55,393 nucleotides of DNA from an uncultured Brachyspira sp. (GTDB taxonomy: Bacteria; Spirochaetota; Brachyspiria; Brachyspirales; Brachyspiraceae), in contig NZ_CAKVGN010000011.1 in NCBI RefSeq assembly GCF_934747485.1, forward strand, positions 1 to 55,393. Direction: 5' to 3'. Below the pieces are notes generated by a model, which saw only the letters and a program-made list of their open reading frames with translations, was not told the origin of the DNA and made no database searches. The position numbers and the translations under genes are program-made. How positions within the stretch are numbered: position 1 is the stretch's first letter; every line of letters starts with the position of its first letter. This document shows positions 1-9,057 of the stretch, one piece after another.

Positions 1-144
1 GAAGAAGACACTGACAATTTAGATGAGTTAGACAGTGTATTAGATGATGACAACAAAGAAACTGATGCTAAAGAAGAAGACACTGACAATTTAGATGAGT
101 TAGACAGTGTATTAGATGATGACAACAAAGAAACTGATGCTAAA
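1..144 (+). repeat. 72-bp in-frame tandem repeat, two full copies visible
   Basis: Bases 1-72 and 73-144 are identical. The unit is a multiple of three and adds 24 acidic residues to the TPR protein. The array runs off the left edge, so the true copy number is unknown. Confidence 0.95.
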
Positions 145-2175
145 GAAGATGATAATTTAATGGTTGGCAATGTTGCCGGAAATGTACGAATAGTTGAAGA
201 AGAAAATACATTGCCTTCTCCTGATTCTGCTGATAATTTACCTGAATCAAAATATGAAGATGTTGATAAAAATATCAATGATGATGAAGTTATAGACAAT
301 ATAAAAAGATTATCCCCTATTACAAGACATCATGTTTTAGATGCTATATTAAATGAAAAACTCTCTAGAAACTCTATGCAAAAGTTGCTAAAGGCTTTAG
401 AGAAGGGTGAATCTAATGAATATATAACAGATTTCATTAATAATGAATTAGGTTTAAGCATTTCAGATTCTAGAGGCGGATTATTAGATATTATACCTAT
501 TCCTAACTCATTAAAAGAATATGCAAAAATAATAAGAATTGCAGCAATATTTTTAGTTTTATTTGTTGGAATAGTATTATTTTCATATCAATTCATATAT
601 AAGCCTGTTTTAGCTAATAGATATTTCAAAACTGGATTAGAAAATATTTATAGCAGCCAATTTGATGAAGCAGAGAGAAATTTTGCTAAGGGAGATAGAT
701 TAACTCCTAAAAAAGTAAAATGGTATAATAAGTATGCAAAGGAATATACAGACAGATTTGCATTCAGTTATGCTTTAAAAAAGTTAGAAACATCTGTAGA
801 CATTAACCCTAGAAATATTGATGCTAGACTTTTATTCGGCTACTATTATAGAACTAAGGGAGAAAAAGAATTATCAAAAGAAGATTATGACAGCGGAGAA
901 GATTTATATAATAATTTAATGTCTTATACTGACAAGGAAAAAGATTTAAAAAGAATATATGATGACCTTGGTGTTCTTATGATAAGCAGAGCAAAAACTT
1001 TAGTAGAGCCTAATTATTATGATAATGCTTATGAAAATTATAGAGAAATGATAAATAGGTTTGGAGACAATGTTATACCAAGAAAGAGAGTAATGCTTAT
1101 AAAAATATATCAAGACAATTATCAAGATGTTAAAGATTTGCAAAACCATATAAACAGATTAAAAAGCGGATATATAGATGATGAGGTTTATCCTAAATTA
1201 GCTAAATATTTATTAGATAAAGATGATTTTTATGGTGCTAGAAAATTATTTGAAAAATTGTTATCAAAATATACAAATAATTTAGAATCTATTGTTGGAT
1301 ATGCAGATTATGAGGCTCGATTAAAGCATTATGACAGAGCTAAAGAAATATTGATAAACTCAGCATTGCCTATATATAGTTCTAATCCTTATAATGTTGG
1401 AGAGGAATATGTATATAATATGCTTGGACAAATATATTATAATTTAAAAGAATATGGAAGTGCTATTAATAATTTTAAGTTGGCTTTAGAAAAAAACAGC
1501 TTATATCCTGATGCTAATTTAAATTTAGCTAACTTGTATTTCTATCAGGATAATGATTATAAAAAAGCAAAAGAGCATTATAAAATAGCATATGATAACT
1601 TGGCTCCAGATTTAAGAAGCGACCAATTGCTTTATAATTTATCTTGGATACATTATTTGGATGAAGAATATGATTTAGCTTTTCAGGGCTTTAATGATTT
1701 ATTCTACAAGAACCCTGATAACAGTATTGTATCATATGCTTTAGGTAATTCTCTTCTTCATTTGGACAGAGCAAATTTGGCTAATGGTTTTTATAGAAAT
1801 GCTTTGAATAAGGCTTTAGAAACTAGGAAAGACAAATTTGAAATGCGTACAGAGAAGGATTTTATGTTTATTAGCTATTTAGCTAGTTTACATAACAACA
1901 TAGGAGTATCTTATGCTTATAATTCTGTTGTAAGCAACCAAATAGAAAATGAACAGATGGCTTTCAAAAACTTTGTAATTGCTAGTGAATATTTTGACCA
2001 GTTGAGAACATCTAATATAGATTTGGATATGGCTGAAAAAAGAACTGTTACTATAGATAATCAAAATATTGGTGCTTCAAAATATAATATGATGGCTATA
2101 CAAAGCAAGAGAAATTTAAAAAACAATGTTATCATAGATGATTATATACCAAAGACTATGTTTAATTTAAACTAA
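1..2175 (+). CDS. TPR-repeat inner-membrane protein, 5' end outside window
   Basis: The reading frame is open from base 1, in frame with the later ATG at 160, so the real start lies to the left. The first 48 codons are two copies of an acidic 24-residue unit (EEDTDNLDELDSVL...). After another acidic stretch comes one hydrophobic helix (about bases 530-605, IIRIAAIFLVLFVGIVLF). The rest is a long helical region with tetratricopeptide-like pairs, such as YNMLGQIYYNLKEYGSAINNF and LYNLSWIHYLDEEYDLAFQGF. The likely layout is an acidic cytoplasmic N-terminus, one membrane span and an extracytoplasmic TPR scaffold. TPR proteins usually hold protein complexes together; no specific partner can be named. 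A strong hairpin terminator follows the stop. Confidence 0.85.
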   Translation, partial: EEDTDNLDELDSVLDDDNKETDAKEEDTDNLDELDSVLDDDNKETDAKEDDNLMVGNVAGNVRIVEEENTLPSPDSADNLPESKYEDVDKNINDDEVIDNIKRLSPITRHHVLDAILNEKLSRNSMQKLLKALEKGESNEYITDFINNELGLSISDSRGGLLDIIPIPNSLKEYAKIIRIAAIFLVLFVGIVLFSYQFIYKPVLANRYFKTGLENIYSSQFDEAERNFAKGDRLTPKKVKWYNKYAKEYTDRFAFSYALKKLETSVDINPRNIDARLLFGYYYRTKGEKELSKEDYDSGEDLYNNLMSYTDKEKDLKRIYDDLGVLMISRAKTLVEPNYYDNAYENYREMINRFGDNVIPRKRVMLIKIYQDNYQDVKDLQNHINRLKSGYIDDEVYPKLAKYLLDKDDFYGARKLFEKLLSKYTNNLESIVGYADYEARLKHYDRAKEILINSALPIYSSNPYNVGEEYVYNMLGQIYYNLKEYGSAINNFKLALEKNSLYPDANLNLANLYFYQDNDYKKAKEHYKIAYDNLAPDLRSDQLLYNLSWIHYLDEEYDLAFQGFNDLFYKNPDNSIVSYALGNSLLHLDRANLANGFYRNALNKALETRKDKFEMRTEKDFMFISYLASLHNNIGVSYAYNSVVSNQIENEQMAFKNFVIASEYFDQLRTSNIDLDMAEKRTVTIDNQNIGASKYNMMAIQSKRNLKNNVIIDDYIPKTMFNLN

Positions 2176-2197
2176 AACTCTATAAAATAATAATAAT

Positions 2198-2231
2198 AAA
2201 GCCTATGATATTTTTAGCTATCATAGGCTTT
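2198..2231 (+). terminator. Hairpin terminator after the TPR gene
   Basis: A perfect 13-bp stem (AAAGCCTATGATA, 2198-2210, pairing with 2219-2231) encloses an 8-nt loop and ends in T-rich sequence. It lies between two convergent genes and could serve both, though the T-run is better on the plus strand. Confidence 0.85.
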
Positions 2232-2287
2232 TATAATGCATTTTTTTATTTATATATTTAAATTATTTTCTATACTGTCTGCCCTAC

Positions 2288-3262
2288 TTATAATGTAATA
2301 TCATCAATTTTTTTAAGTTCTAAATCTGTTAAATTATTTTTATTTATTATTTTTAAATTTTCTATTATTTGACTAGGTTTTGAAGCTCCTATTAGAACGC
2401 TTGTAATATCTTCATCTTTTAATACCCATCTTAAAGCCATCTGTGCCAAAGTCTCTCCCCTCTCTTTAGCTAAATCATTAAGCTCTTTTATCTGTCTTAA
2501 TCTATCTCTTGTAATAGCATCTTTTTTTAAATATCTTCCGTCTGCTGCTATTCTGCTGTCATTAGGTATACCGTCAATATATTTATCTGTAAGCAAACCC
2601 TGAGCAAGCGGACTATAAGCTATTATGCCTTTTGATAATTTTTGAGATTTTAATTTAAGTCCATTATTTTCTATAGTTCTGTCAAATATAGAATATCTGT
2701 TTTGATTAATTATAAAAGGTACATTAGCATAAGTTAATATTTTAGAAGCTCTTTCCATAGTAGCTCCATCATAATTAGAAAGCCCTACATATAAAGCTTT
2801 ACCGCTCTTTACTATTCTAGTTAATGCCTCCATAGTCTCTTCAAGAGGAGTTTCACTGTCCATTCTATGATGATAAAATATATCTACATACTCAAGATTC
2901 AATCTTTTTAAGCTTTGATTTATACTCGCTATTAAATATTTTTTGCTTCCCCAATTTCCATAAGGTCCGTCCCACATATCATATCCGGCTTTAGTGCTTA
3001 TAATAATTTCATCTCTATATTTATTAAAACCATCATTTAAAATTTTACCCATATTAATTTCAGCAGCACCATATGGAGGACCATAATTATTAGCCAAATC
3101 AAAATGTGTTATGCCATTATCAAAAGCGGTATTTATAATATCTTTCATATTATTATAATCACAATTCTCACCAAAATTATGCCATAAACCAAGAGATATT
3201 ATAGGCAGCTTCAAACCGCTTCTTCCGCATCTGTTAAAAATCATATTATCATATCTATTCAT
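2288..3262 (-). CDS. Aldo/keto reductase, YghZ/Gpr-like
   Basis: This 324-residue protein has the length and motifs of the NADPH-dependent aldo/keto reductase superfamily, a cytosolic (beta/alpha)8 barrel. The usual catalytic tetrad can be read as D55 and Y60 (THFDLANNYGP), K91 (ISTKAGY) and H132 (FYHHRMD). The FYxHRxD motif and the WGSKKYL loop resemble the E. coli YghZ (L-glyceraldehyde-3-phosphate reductase) branch, but the physiological substrate cannot be read from sequence. The start ATG is preceded by a strong GGAGGAG-type ribosome binding site. The gene stands alone, convergent with the TPR gene and divergent from the small lipoprotein gene. Confidence 0.9.
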   Translation of the reverse strand: MNRYDNMIFNRCGRSGLKLPIISLGLWHNFGENCDYNNMKDIINTAFDNGITHFDLANNYGPPYGAAEINMGKILNDGFNKYRDEIIISTKAGYDMWDGPYGNWGSKKYLIASINQSLKRLNLEYVDIFYHHRMDSETPLEETMEALTRIVKSGKALYVGLSNYDGATMERASKILTYANVPFIINQNRYSIFDRTIENNGLKLKSQKLSKGIIAYSPLAQGLLTDKYIDGIPNDSRIAADGRYLKKDAITRDRLRQIKELNDLAKERGETLAQMALRWVLKDEDITSVLIGASKPSQIIENLKIINKNNLTDLELKKIDDITL

Positions 3263-3285
3263 AATTTAATAACTCCTCCTATATT

Positions 3286-3313
3286 ATTTTAATATATTTT
3301 AAAAAATTGTAAA
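3286..3313 (-). promoter_or_regulatory. Candidate sigma-70 promoter for the aldo/keto reductase
   Basis: Reading the minus strand, TTTACA (3313-3308), a 16-nt spacer and TAAAAT (3291-3286) lie just upstream of the ribosome binding site. Such matches are common by chance in DNA this AT-rich. Confidence 0.4.
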
Positions 3314-3426
3314 TTAAAATTAATTAATAACATATTTTCACTATTTTACCGAAAATGTAAATGCTATCTTTTACAATAATAACTATTTTATGATTTATAT
3401 ATAATAATATTTGGAGGTTAGAAAAA

Positions 3427-3966
3427 ATGTTCAAGAAGGCGATGATTTTTATTATTATTGTATTTGCTATTGGATGTAAAACCGTAGAAACTACAATAGA
3501 TAATAATGCTGAAACTAAAAAAGAAGAAAATAAAAATATAGATGATAACGCAGAAGAAACAGCAAAAAAAAATGAATCTAAAATAGAAGTATTAGAATAT
3601 GGGGCTGATTCTGAAATAAAAGCTATAGATATAAACGGCAAAAAATATTATGTATTAAATGCTGATGATATAGAAAATATGACAGAAGATGAAATAAAAA
3701 ACTCATCATTAGTAGCACCTTTAAAAATCACAGAAGAAACTATAAAAGGCAATGACGGTATAGTAATAAAATATTATGATGTTCAAATATTTTTAGGAAA
3801 GAAAAATAGATTTGGAGCTACAAAGGTAGGACTATTTGAGCCTCAATATAGAGCTTGGACTGTAGGAGAAGATAAAAAAAGAAATAATGATATAGAATTA
3901 AAATTAAGTAATTCTACAGTAAGTATTACAATAAAAAGAGGAAGTATATCGCTTAGGTATTATTAA
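3427..3966 (+). CDS. Small predicted lipoprotein, unknown function
   Basis: The protein has 179 residues. A positively charged start and hydrophobic stretch end in a lipobox (AIGC, Cys17), so it is probably lipid-anchored after signal peptidase II cleavage. Residues 20-55 are a charged, low-complexity Glu/Lys/Asn linker. The remaining ~120 residues look like a compact beta-rich domain (INGKKYYVLNADD, IVIKYYDVQIFLGKK). No family was recognised. A TTGGAGG ribosome binding site lies 7-8 bases before the ATG, which supports this start. It is a single gene between a divergent reductase and a co-directional chemoreceptor. Confidence 0.75.
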   Translation: MFKKAMIFIIIVFAIGCKTVETTIDNNAETKKEENKNIDDNAEETAKKNESKIEVLEYGADSEIKAIDINGKKYYVLNADDIENMTEDEIKNSSLVAPLKITEETIKGNDGIVIKYYDVQIFLGKKNRFGATKVGLFEPQYRAWTVGEDKKRNNDIELKLSNSTVSITIKRGSISLRYY

Positions 3967-4069
3967 TAGTTTTATAGAAATTCATTAATTATTATTTTTA
4001 TGAAAATATTATAAAAGTAGGCAATTATACAACAATAGTTCATATTTTTATAACTTATTACCAAATATA

Positions 4070-4099
4070 TTGACTATGAATAAAATACTTGCATAAAAT
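4070..4099 (+). promoter_or_regulatory. Candidate sigma-70 promoter for the chemoreceptor
   Basis: TTGACT (4070-4075), an 18-nt spacer and TAAAAT (4094-4099) lie about 50 bp before the GTG start at 4150. Confidence 0.5.
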
Positions 4100-4149
4100 C
4101 AATTTAATTAATATAATAAAAAAAATGTTTTTAATGTTTAGAGGTTAAT

Positions 4150-5985
4150 GTGTTCAAGAAGTTATCGCAAATAGTAAATAATGCTTTCAGAGAAAATAGT
4201 TTAGTTTTTAAATTTTTAATCCCTTATATAACTTGTATTATACTAATATGTATAGGTATATATTTTATTTATGCTCCGCAATATAGAACTACATATATGA
4301 CAAATAGCGAATATAATACAGAGCAATTAAAAAAAATATTAGAAAATAATGTAGAAAACTTAATAGTTGAAATCAATGTACTTTCTGCATATTTAGAAAG
4401 AGAAGATAATATTGATAAGGCATTGGAAGTATTTAAAAATGTATTAAAAAACAACAATTATTTAGTTAATATATTTTATTCTGATGTTATACCATATAAC
4501 GAAGGCGGTTTTTTTATAAATGCTAATAATGAACCATTAGGAAATTATAACCCTACATCAGACCAATGGTTTAAAGATGTTATGACATATAATAAAATTA
4601 TAACTGCTACACCATATATGAAAAATAATAAAATGTTAGCATCTTTTGCTAAGGCAGTGTATAAAAATAATAGAGTGTATGGTGTTTTATGGTTTGATAT
4701 AGATTTTGAAAAGTTTATACAAGCTACAATAAATGAAAATAAAAAATATGGATATAATATTTCTATAATTAACGATGCAGGACTATTTTTATTCAATTCC
4801 AATAAAAATAACATATTAAAAAATAATATATTTTCAGACCCAAACTTTACAGAAAATAAAAACAACATATTAAATAATAATAATTTTACATTTATTAATA
4901 GAAAATTCACACATATATCATCAAAAATAAAAGATACAAATTGGATATTTGTGGCAGATATATCTAAAAGAGAATTGAATGCAATGTTTTATAAGCTTTA
5001 CATATTGATTGCAGTAGTATTTATAATTCTTATAGGAATAGAAGCAGCACTCGTAATTGTAATAGCTAAACCGTTATCTACTACATTAAACAATACTGTA
5101 AAAATAATAGAAACTATGTCGGATTGTAACTTTAATATAGAATTCAATGAAAAAGAACTCAGTAAAAAAGATCAAGCTGGTGAATTAGTAAGGGCATTAA
5201 ATAAAATGCAAAAAACTTTAGGCAAAATAATATATAATCTAACTAATTCTATAAATGAAATTAATAATTCAGTTAATTCTATAACAACTGCTAGTGTTAA
5301 TTTATCTGACAGAGCTAATTCACAGGCAAGTGCCTTAGAAGAGTTAGCAAGCTCAATACAATCTGTATCAGATTCATTAAAAGAAACAGCCAACAATGCT
5401 AGTAATGCTAAAAGAATGAGTGAAGAGGTATTTGAGTCTACAAAAAGAGGTGTTGATGCTGTAGAAGATACTTCGCATAATATGGAAGATATAGCAGAAT
5501 CTAGTAAAAAGGTTTCTGATATAACTAAAATAATAGAATCTATAGCTTTACAGACAAATATATTAGCTTTGAATGCCTCTGTAGAGGCTGCACGTGCCGG
5601 AGAACAAGGCAAGGGTTTTGCAGTTGTTGCTAATGAGGTTAGAAGCTTGGCTAATAATGTAGCTAATGCTGCTAAAGATATATCTGATATAATTAATGAT
5701 ACCGTAAGAAAGATTGAACTTGGAAGCACTTCGGTAAAAGCTTCATCGTATATATTAAACCAAATAGAAAAGTCTGTTAATGAGGTGTCAAATCTGCTTG
5801 TAGGTATATCTAATGCTATTACAAATGAAGAAGAAAGCATATCACAAATAAACTCTGCTGTTGCAGAGCTTAACAATATAACTCAAGAAACTTCGGCTAT
5901 AGCTGAACAGGGAGCTATAAACAGCAGCAATGCTTTGGATAAGGCTCAAAATATTGTTGTAGAAGTTTCGCAATTTAAATTTTGA
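4150..5985 (+). CDS. Methyl-accepting chemotaxis protein with Cache sensor domain
   Basis: This is a 611-residue canonical transmembrane chemoreceptor. TM1 spans about residues 20-41. A periplasmic region of ~235 residues carries dCache-like motifs (DQWFKDVMTYNKIITATPY). TM2 is at about 281-304, then a HAMP linker, then the cytoplasmic signalling coiled coil. The hairpin tip that binds CheA and CheW is intact (QTNILALNASVEAARAGEQG, continuing KGFAVVANEVRSLANN), so it should be a working receptor. The start is GTG, six bases after an AGAGG site. The ligand is unknown; dCache domains often bind amino acids or other small metabolites. It may be co-transcribed with the Na/phosphate symporter 43 bp downstream. 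Confidence 0.92.
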   Translation: MFKKLSQIVNNAFRENSLVFKFLIPYITCIILICIGIYFIYAPQYRTTYMTNSEYNTEQLKKILENNVENLIVEINVLSAYLEREDNIDKALEVFKNVLKNNNYLVNIFYSDVIPYNEGGFFINANNEPLGNYNPTSDQWFKDVMTYNKIITATPYMKNNKMLASFAKAVYKNNRVYGVLWFDIDFEKFIQATINENKKYGYNISIINDAGLFLFNSNKNNILKNNIFSDPNFTENKNNILNNNNFTFINRKFTHISSKIKDTNWIFVADISKRELNAMFYKLYILIAVVFIILIGIEAALVIVIAKPLSTTLNNTVKIIETMSDCNFNIEFNEKELSKKDQAGELVRALNKMQKTLGKIIYNLTNSINEINNSVNSITTASVNLSDRANSQASALEELASSIQSVSDSLKETANNASNAKRMSEEVFESTKRGVDAVEDTSHNMEDIAESSKKVSDITKIIESIALQTNILALNASVEAARAGEQGKGFAVVANEVRSLANNVANAAKDISDIINDTVRKIELGSTSVKASSYILNQIEKSVNEVSNLLVGISNAITNEEESISQINSAVAELNNITQETSAIAEQGAINSSNALDKAQNIVVEVSQFKF

Positions 5986-6028
5986 TTTAAATTAAAATTT
6001 TATTAATTTAAATTGTAAAAGAGGAAAT

Positions 6029-7699
6029 ATGGTACTCACTTTGCTTTTTTCATTGGTAGGCGGTTTTGGGCTTTTTATGTATGGACTTAAAGTGTTTTCT
6101 GACGGTCTTCAGGAAAGCACTGAAAATACATTAAAAGAGATACTTCATAAAGTTACTCAAAACAAAATATTGGGAATAGCTCTTGGTTTTTCAATTACTG
6201 CTATAGTACAGTCAAGCAGTGCTGTTACTGTAATGGCTGTTAGTTTTGTTAATGCAAACATATTAACTTTATCTCAGGCTATAAATATTATATTAGGTGC
6301 TAATATTGGTACTACTGTTACTGGTTGGATAATTTCATTAGATATAGATATTTTAGCATTACCTTCTTTGGGTATAGGAGCTATCATAGTAATATTTGCA
6401 AGCCAAAGCAGAAAAATAAAATTCTTCGGCGAAATATTAATGGGCTTTGGTATGATATTCTATGGGCTTATTTTAATGAAAATGGCTTTTGAGGGTGTAA
6501 GAGATTCTGAGAATTTCAAAAACTTATTTTTAATGGCAAATGCATACACTCTTCAAGGAAGATTTTTCTGCGTAGTAATAGGTACTGTAGTAACTGCAAT
6601 AATACAATCAAGCAGTGCTGCTTTAGGTGTTACAATATCGCTTGCTACTGTCGGCTTGATTGACTACCCTACTGCTGTAGCTTTAATACTTGGTCAGAAT
6701 ATTGGTACTACTATAACTGCTGTACTTGCTACAATAGGGGCTTCTATTAATGCTAAAAGAGCTGCTTTGGTGCATTGTTTATTTAATATATTCGGTGTAA
6801 TTTATATGTTCTTCTTATTCCCATACTATCTTAAACTTGTTGAGTTTATAGTTGGTTTTATGATATCAGGAGGACCAGATTTAGTAGTTGATAATAATTA
6901 TGTTAATATATCTTTCTATATTGCTGCAGCTCACACTATTTTTAATATAGTAAACGTTATAGTATTTTTCTTCCTTACTGATAAATTAGAATATATTGTA
7001 TGCTTAATGATTAAAGATAAAGACGGAGAAAAACATATTAGCTTATTATCTGACAGACTTTTGCATATGCCTATTTCTGCTGAGATAGAAGTGAGAAAAG
7101 AAGTTGCCTACATGGGAGAAATTGCTCAAAAAATGCTATCAAGAATAGAGCAGTTATTTGACAGCCCAAGCGAAAAACTTCTTAATAAAATTCGCGACCA
7201 TGAAAAGATGCTTGATAATACGGATAATGAAATACATACATTTTTGCTTAAACTTCTTGGAAAAAGCACACTCAACTCTGCAGATATAGCATCATTAATT
7301 AATATCAGTACATACTATGAAAATTTAGGCGACAACTTAAAAGATTTAGGTAAAGCTATTATTAAAGGGAATGAGAAAAAAACTTTATTTAATGAAATAC
7401 AGAAAAAAGATATTCTTCAAATGCTTCATAACAATAAAGAGTTTATAGATTATTTATCAACTCTTATACTTAATAATTATTCTATAAACAGAGAAAAAAC
7501 TTATGAAGAAGCTATGGAAAGATACCATAAAATAAAAGGGTTTTATTATGAAGCAAGACAAAGGCATTATGATAATGTTGATAAATCTTTAATACCAGCA
7601 TTGAATGCCCATTTATATGGAGATGTGCTTGTTTATTTTAACCGCTCTATTTCAAACTTGGTTAATATAGTAGAGGCCATTACAGGAAAAGATAAGTAA
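6029..7699 (+). CDS. Na+/phosphate cotransporter of the NptA/YjbB type with PhoU-like tail
   Basis: In this 556-residue protein the first ~330 residues are membrane-embedded and contain the two inverted-repeat signatures of Na/Pi type II symporters, each with QSSSA (about residues 61 and 192). Residues ~340-556 are a soluble helical region like PhoU (EIAQKMLSRIEQLFDSPSEK). This N-Pi-cotransporter plus PhoU layout is usual for bacterial YjbB-like proteins and suggests phosphate movement across the inner membrane with a cytoplasmic regulatory tail. The direction of transport is not settled by sequence. The ATG follows AAGAGGAAAT. It lies 43 bp after the chemoreceptor and converges on tag. Confidence 0.9.
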   Translation: MVLTLLFSLVGGFGLFMYGLKVFSDGLQESTENTLKEILHKVTQNKILGIALGFSITAIVQSSSAVTVMAVSFVNANILTLSQAINIILGANIGTTVTGWIISLDIDILALPSLGIGAIIVIFASQSRKIKFFGEILMGFGMIFYGLILMKMAFEGVRDSENFKNLFLMANAYTLQGRFFCVVIGTVVTAIIQSSSAALGVTISLATVGLIDYPTAVALILGQNIGTTITAVLATIGASINAKRAALVHCLFNIFGVIYMFFLFPYYLKLVEFIVGFMISGGPDLVVDNNYVNISFYIAAAHTIFNIVNVIVFFFLTDKLEYIVCLMIKDKDGEKHISLLSDRLLHMPISAEIEVRKEVAYMGEIAQKMLSRIEQLFDSPSEKLLNKIRDHEKMLDNTDNEIHTFLLKLLGKSTLNSADIASLINISTYYENLGDNLKDLGKAIIKGNEKKTLFNEIQKKDILQMLHNNKEFIDYLSTLILNNYSINREKTYEEAMERYHKIKGFYYEARQRHYDNVDKSLIPALNAHLYGDVLVYFNRSISNLVNIVEAITGKDK

Positions 7700-7707
7700 T
7701 ATAATTT

Positions 7708-8256
7708 TTATTTAAAAGGGCAATCTATATAATGGTCATTAATAATACCTATAGCTTCTAAATAGCTGTATATTATAATGCTGCCTACAAACTTAAAGCC
7801 TCTTTTTATTAAATCTTTGCTTACAGTTTTTGAAAGTTCATTTTCTGAAGGAAGTGCATCATCATAATTTAATTTATTATATACAATTTCATTATTTGTA
7901 AAATGCCATATATATTTATCGAAGCTTCCAAACTCTTTTTGAACTTCCATAAATTTGTTTGCATTTATTATCATGGCATCTATTTTTCTTTTGTTTCTAA
8001 TAATAGCTTTATTTTCTAAAAGCGATGCAATTTTTTTTTCATTGTAATTAGCTATTTTTTTATAATCAAAATTATCAAAAGCTTCTCTCATAGCCTCTCT
8101 TTTATTTAAAACGCATCTCCAACTTAAACCAGCCTGCATGTTCTCAAGTATAAGCATTTCAAATAATTTTTTCTCATCATGACAAACCTTACACCATTCA
8201 TCATTATGATATTTTATTTCTATATCAGTTTTTGCCCATTTACATATTTTTTTCAT
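7708..8256 (-). CDS. tag: DNA-3-methyladenine glycosylase I
   Basis: This is base-excision repair glycosylase TAG, which removes 3-methyladenine from alkylated DNA. The zinc-binding residues of the family are visible: Cys and His in the N-terminal CKWAKTDIEIKYHNDEW and His and Cys in the C-terminal NDHYIDCPFK. The LENMQAGLSW motif is also typical. I place the start at the internal ATG (8256, MKKICKWAK), which matches the family's N-terminus. The frame stays open 24 bases further to a GTG (8280), but that start adds eight unconserved residues and has no ribosome binding site. From the ATG the protein has 182 residues, near the usual ~187. Confidence 0.92.
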   Translation of the reverse strand: MKKICKWAKTDIEIKYHNDEWCKVCHDEKKLFEMLILENMQAGLSWRCVLNKREAMREAFDNFDYKKIANYNEKKIASLLENKAIIRNKRKIDAMIINANKFMEVQKEFGSFDKYIWHFTNNEIVYNKLNYDDALPSENELSKTVSKDLIKRGFKFVGSIIIYSYLEAIGIINDHYIDCPFK

Positions 8257-8310
8257 TTTATAACCCAGTTTGTATAACACTAAAAATTTAATTTTTATCT
8301 TTTATTGATT

Positions 8311-8424
8311 TCGGGGACTAGTCCCCAACCCCCTACTTCTTTTGCGACCGAAGGAAGTCCTTCAGGGCGACCGAAGGAAGTGCCTACGGTATTGCCACAA
8401 AGAAGCAAAAAGGCTGCATTTTTT
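8311..8424 (+). repeat. GC-rich dispersed intergenic repeat, copy 1
   Basis: The copy begins with the perfect palindrome GGGGACTAGTCCCC (8313-8326). It continues with CTTCTTTTG, two copies of GCGACCGAAGGAAGT 23 bp apart (8344 and 8367), then a partly complementary AAAGAAG arm and AAAAAGGCTGCATTTTTT. The same building blocks recur near 17.5, 28.9 and 43.1 kb. It is far richer in G+C than its surroundings and has no open reading frame of note. Confidence 0.85.
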
Positions 8425-8556
8425 AACTAAAATTTTGGTATTATCTTATATTCAAAATATATTCTATTAACACATAATAAAATTTTTATATCAAAAAAAT
8501 TATAATTTATTTATATTTATAAAAAACTAAAAATTATAAAAACCTACCTCTTTCAC

Positions 8557-9057
8557 TTATTCTATATTTATATCACATTCATAATAATCTGTTTTTATAT
8601 TATAATCACCATTATCTAACTTTAATTCATAACTATCTTTATCACCCCAAATATTAATTATCTCCTCTTTATTTTTATGTATTATGCAGTATTTTTTTAT
8701 ATCTCTAATATTTAAATAATATTCGTTTTCGTATTTACTTATCTCTATATTCTTATAAATATAACTTTTTTCAGCATTCTCCTCTCCCCTACTCAAAAGC
8801 GGAGTTAATACGGAAAAATAATTAAAGCTGTCAATTATTCCATTTTTTATTTTAATAGAAGCCTTATTAATAGATTTCTCAAACATATCAGAGTCTTCTA
8901 TATTCTCCATTACAAATAAATCAAACCTCAAACTATTAACTCTATTTTGAATATTAATATCATTTTCAAGTAAAGATAAAAATTCTTTTGACACCTCTAA
9001 GCCGCTTACATATCTTATAATCTCTTCTTCATATTTTTGAACATTATCATTAATCAT
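8557..9057 (-). CDS. Small soluble protein, possible anti-sigma factor
   Basis: No family was firmly recognised in these 166 residues. The first ~55 residues (YEEEIIRYVSGLEVSKEFLSLLEND) resemble the helical start of anti-sigma factors, where a 'Y..G.l..e....l' pattern is typical. There is no zinc-binding His/Cys set and no membrane helix. The C-terminal ~65 residues look beta-rich. Its ATG overlaps the stop of the sigma-like gene by 4 bp (ATGA), so the two are translationally coupled and probably made in balanced amounts. That coupling is the main argument for a regulator of the upstream protein; the function is an inference. It is the last gene of a six-gene leftward operon. Confidence 0.7.
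   Translation of the reverse strand: MINDNVQKYEEEIIRYVSGLEVSKEFLSLLENDINIQNRVNSLRFDLFVMENIEDSDMFEKSINKASIKIKNGIIDSFNYFSVLTPLLSRGEENAEKSYIYKNIEISKYENEYYLNIRDIKKYCIIHKNKEEIINIWGDKDSYELKLDNGDYNIKTDYYECDINIE

Noticed and set aside
3324..3641. 105-codon minus-strand frame over the small lipoprotein
   Set aside because: The plus-strand gene has a ribosome binding site and lipobox; the opposite frame has neither.
5172..5876. 234-codon frame on the minus strand inside the chemoreceptor gene
   Set aside because: It is antisense to the conserved coiled-coil domain, which is certain; the frame stays open because of codon bias and has no ribosome binding site.
5971..6016. AT-only inverted repeat (CAATTTAAATT) after the chemoreceptor as terminator
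   Set aside because: The stem has almost no G-C pairs and overlaps the coding end; co-transcription with the next gene is as likely.
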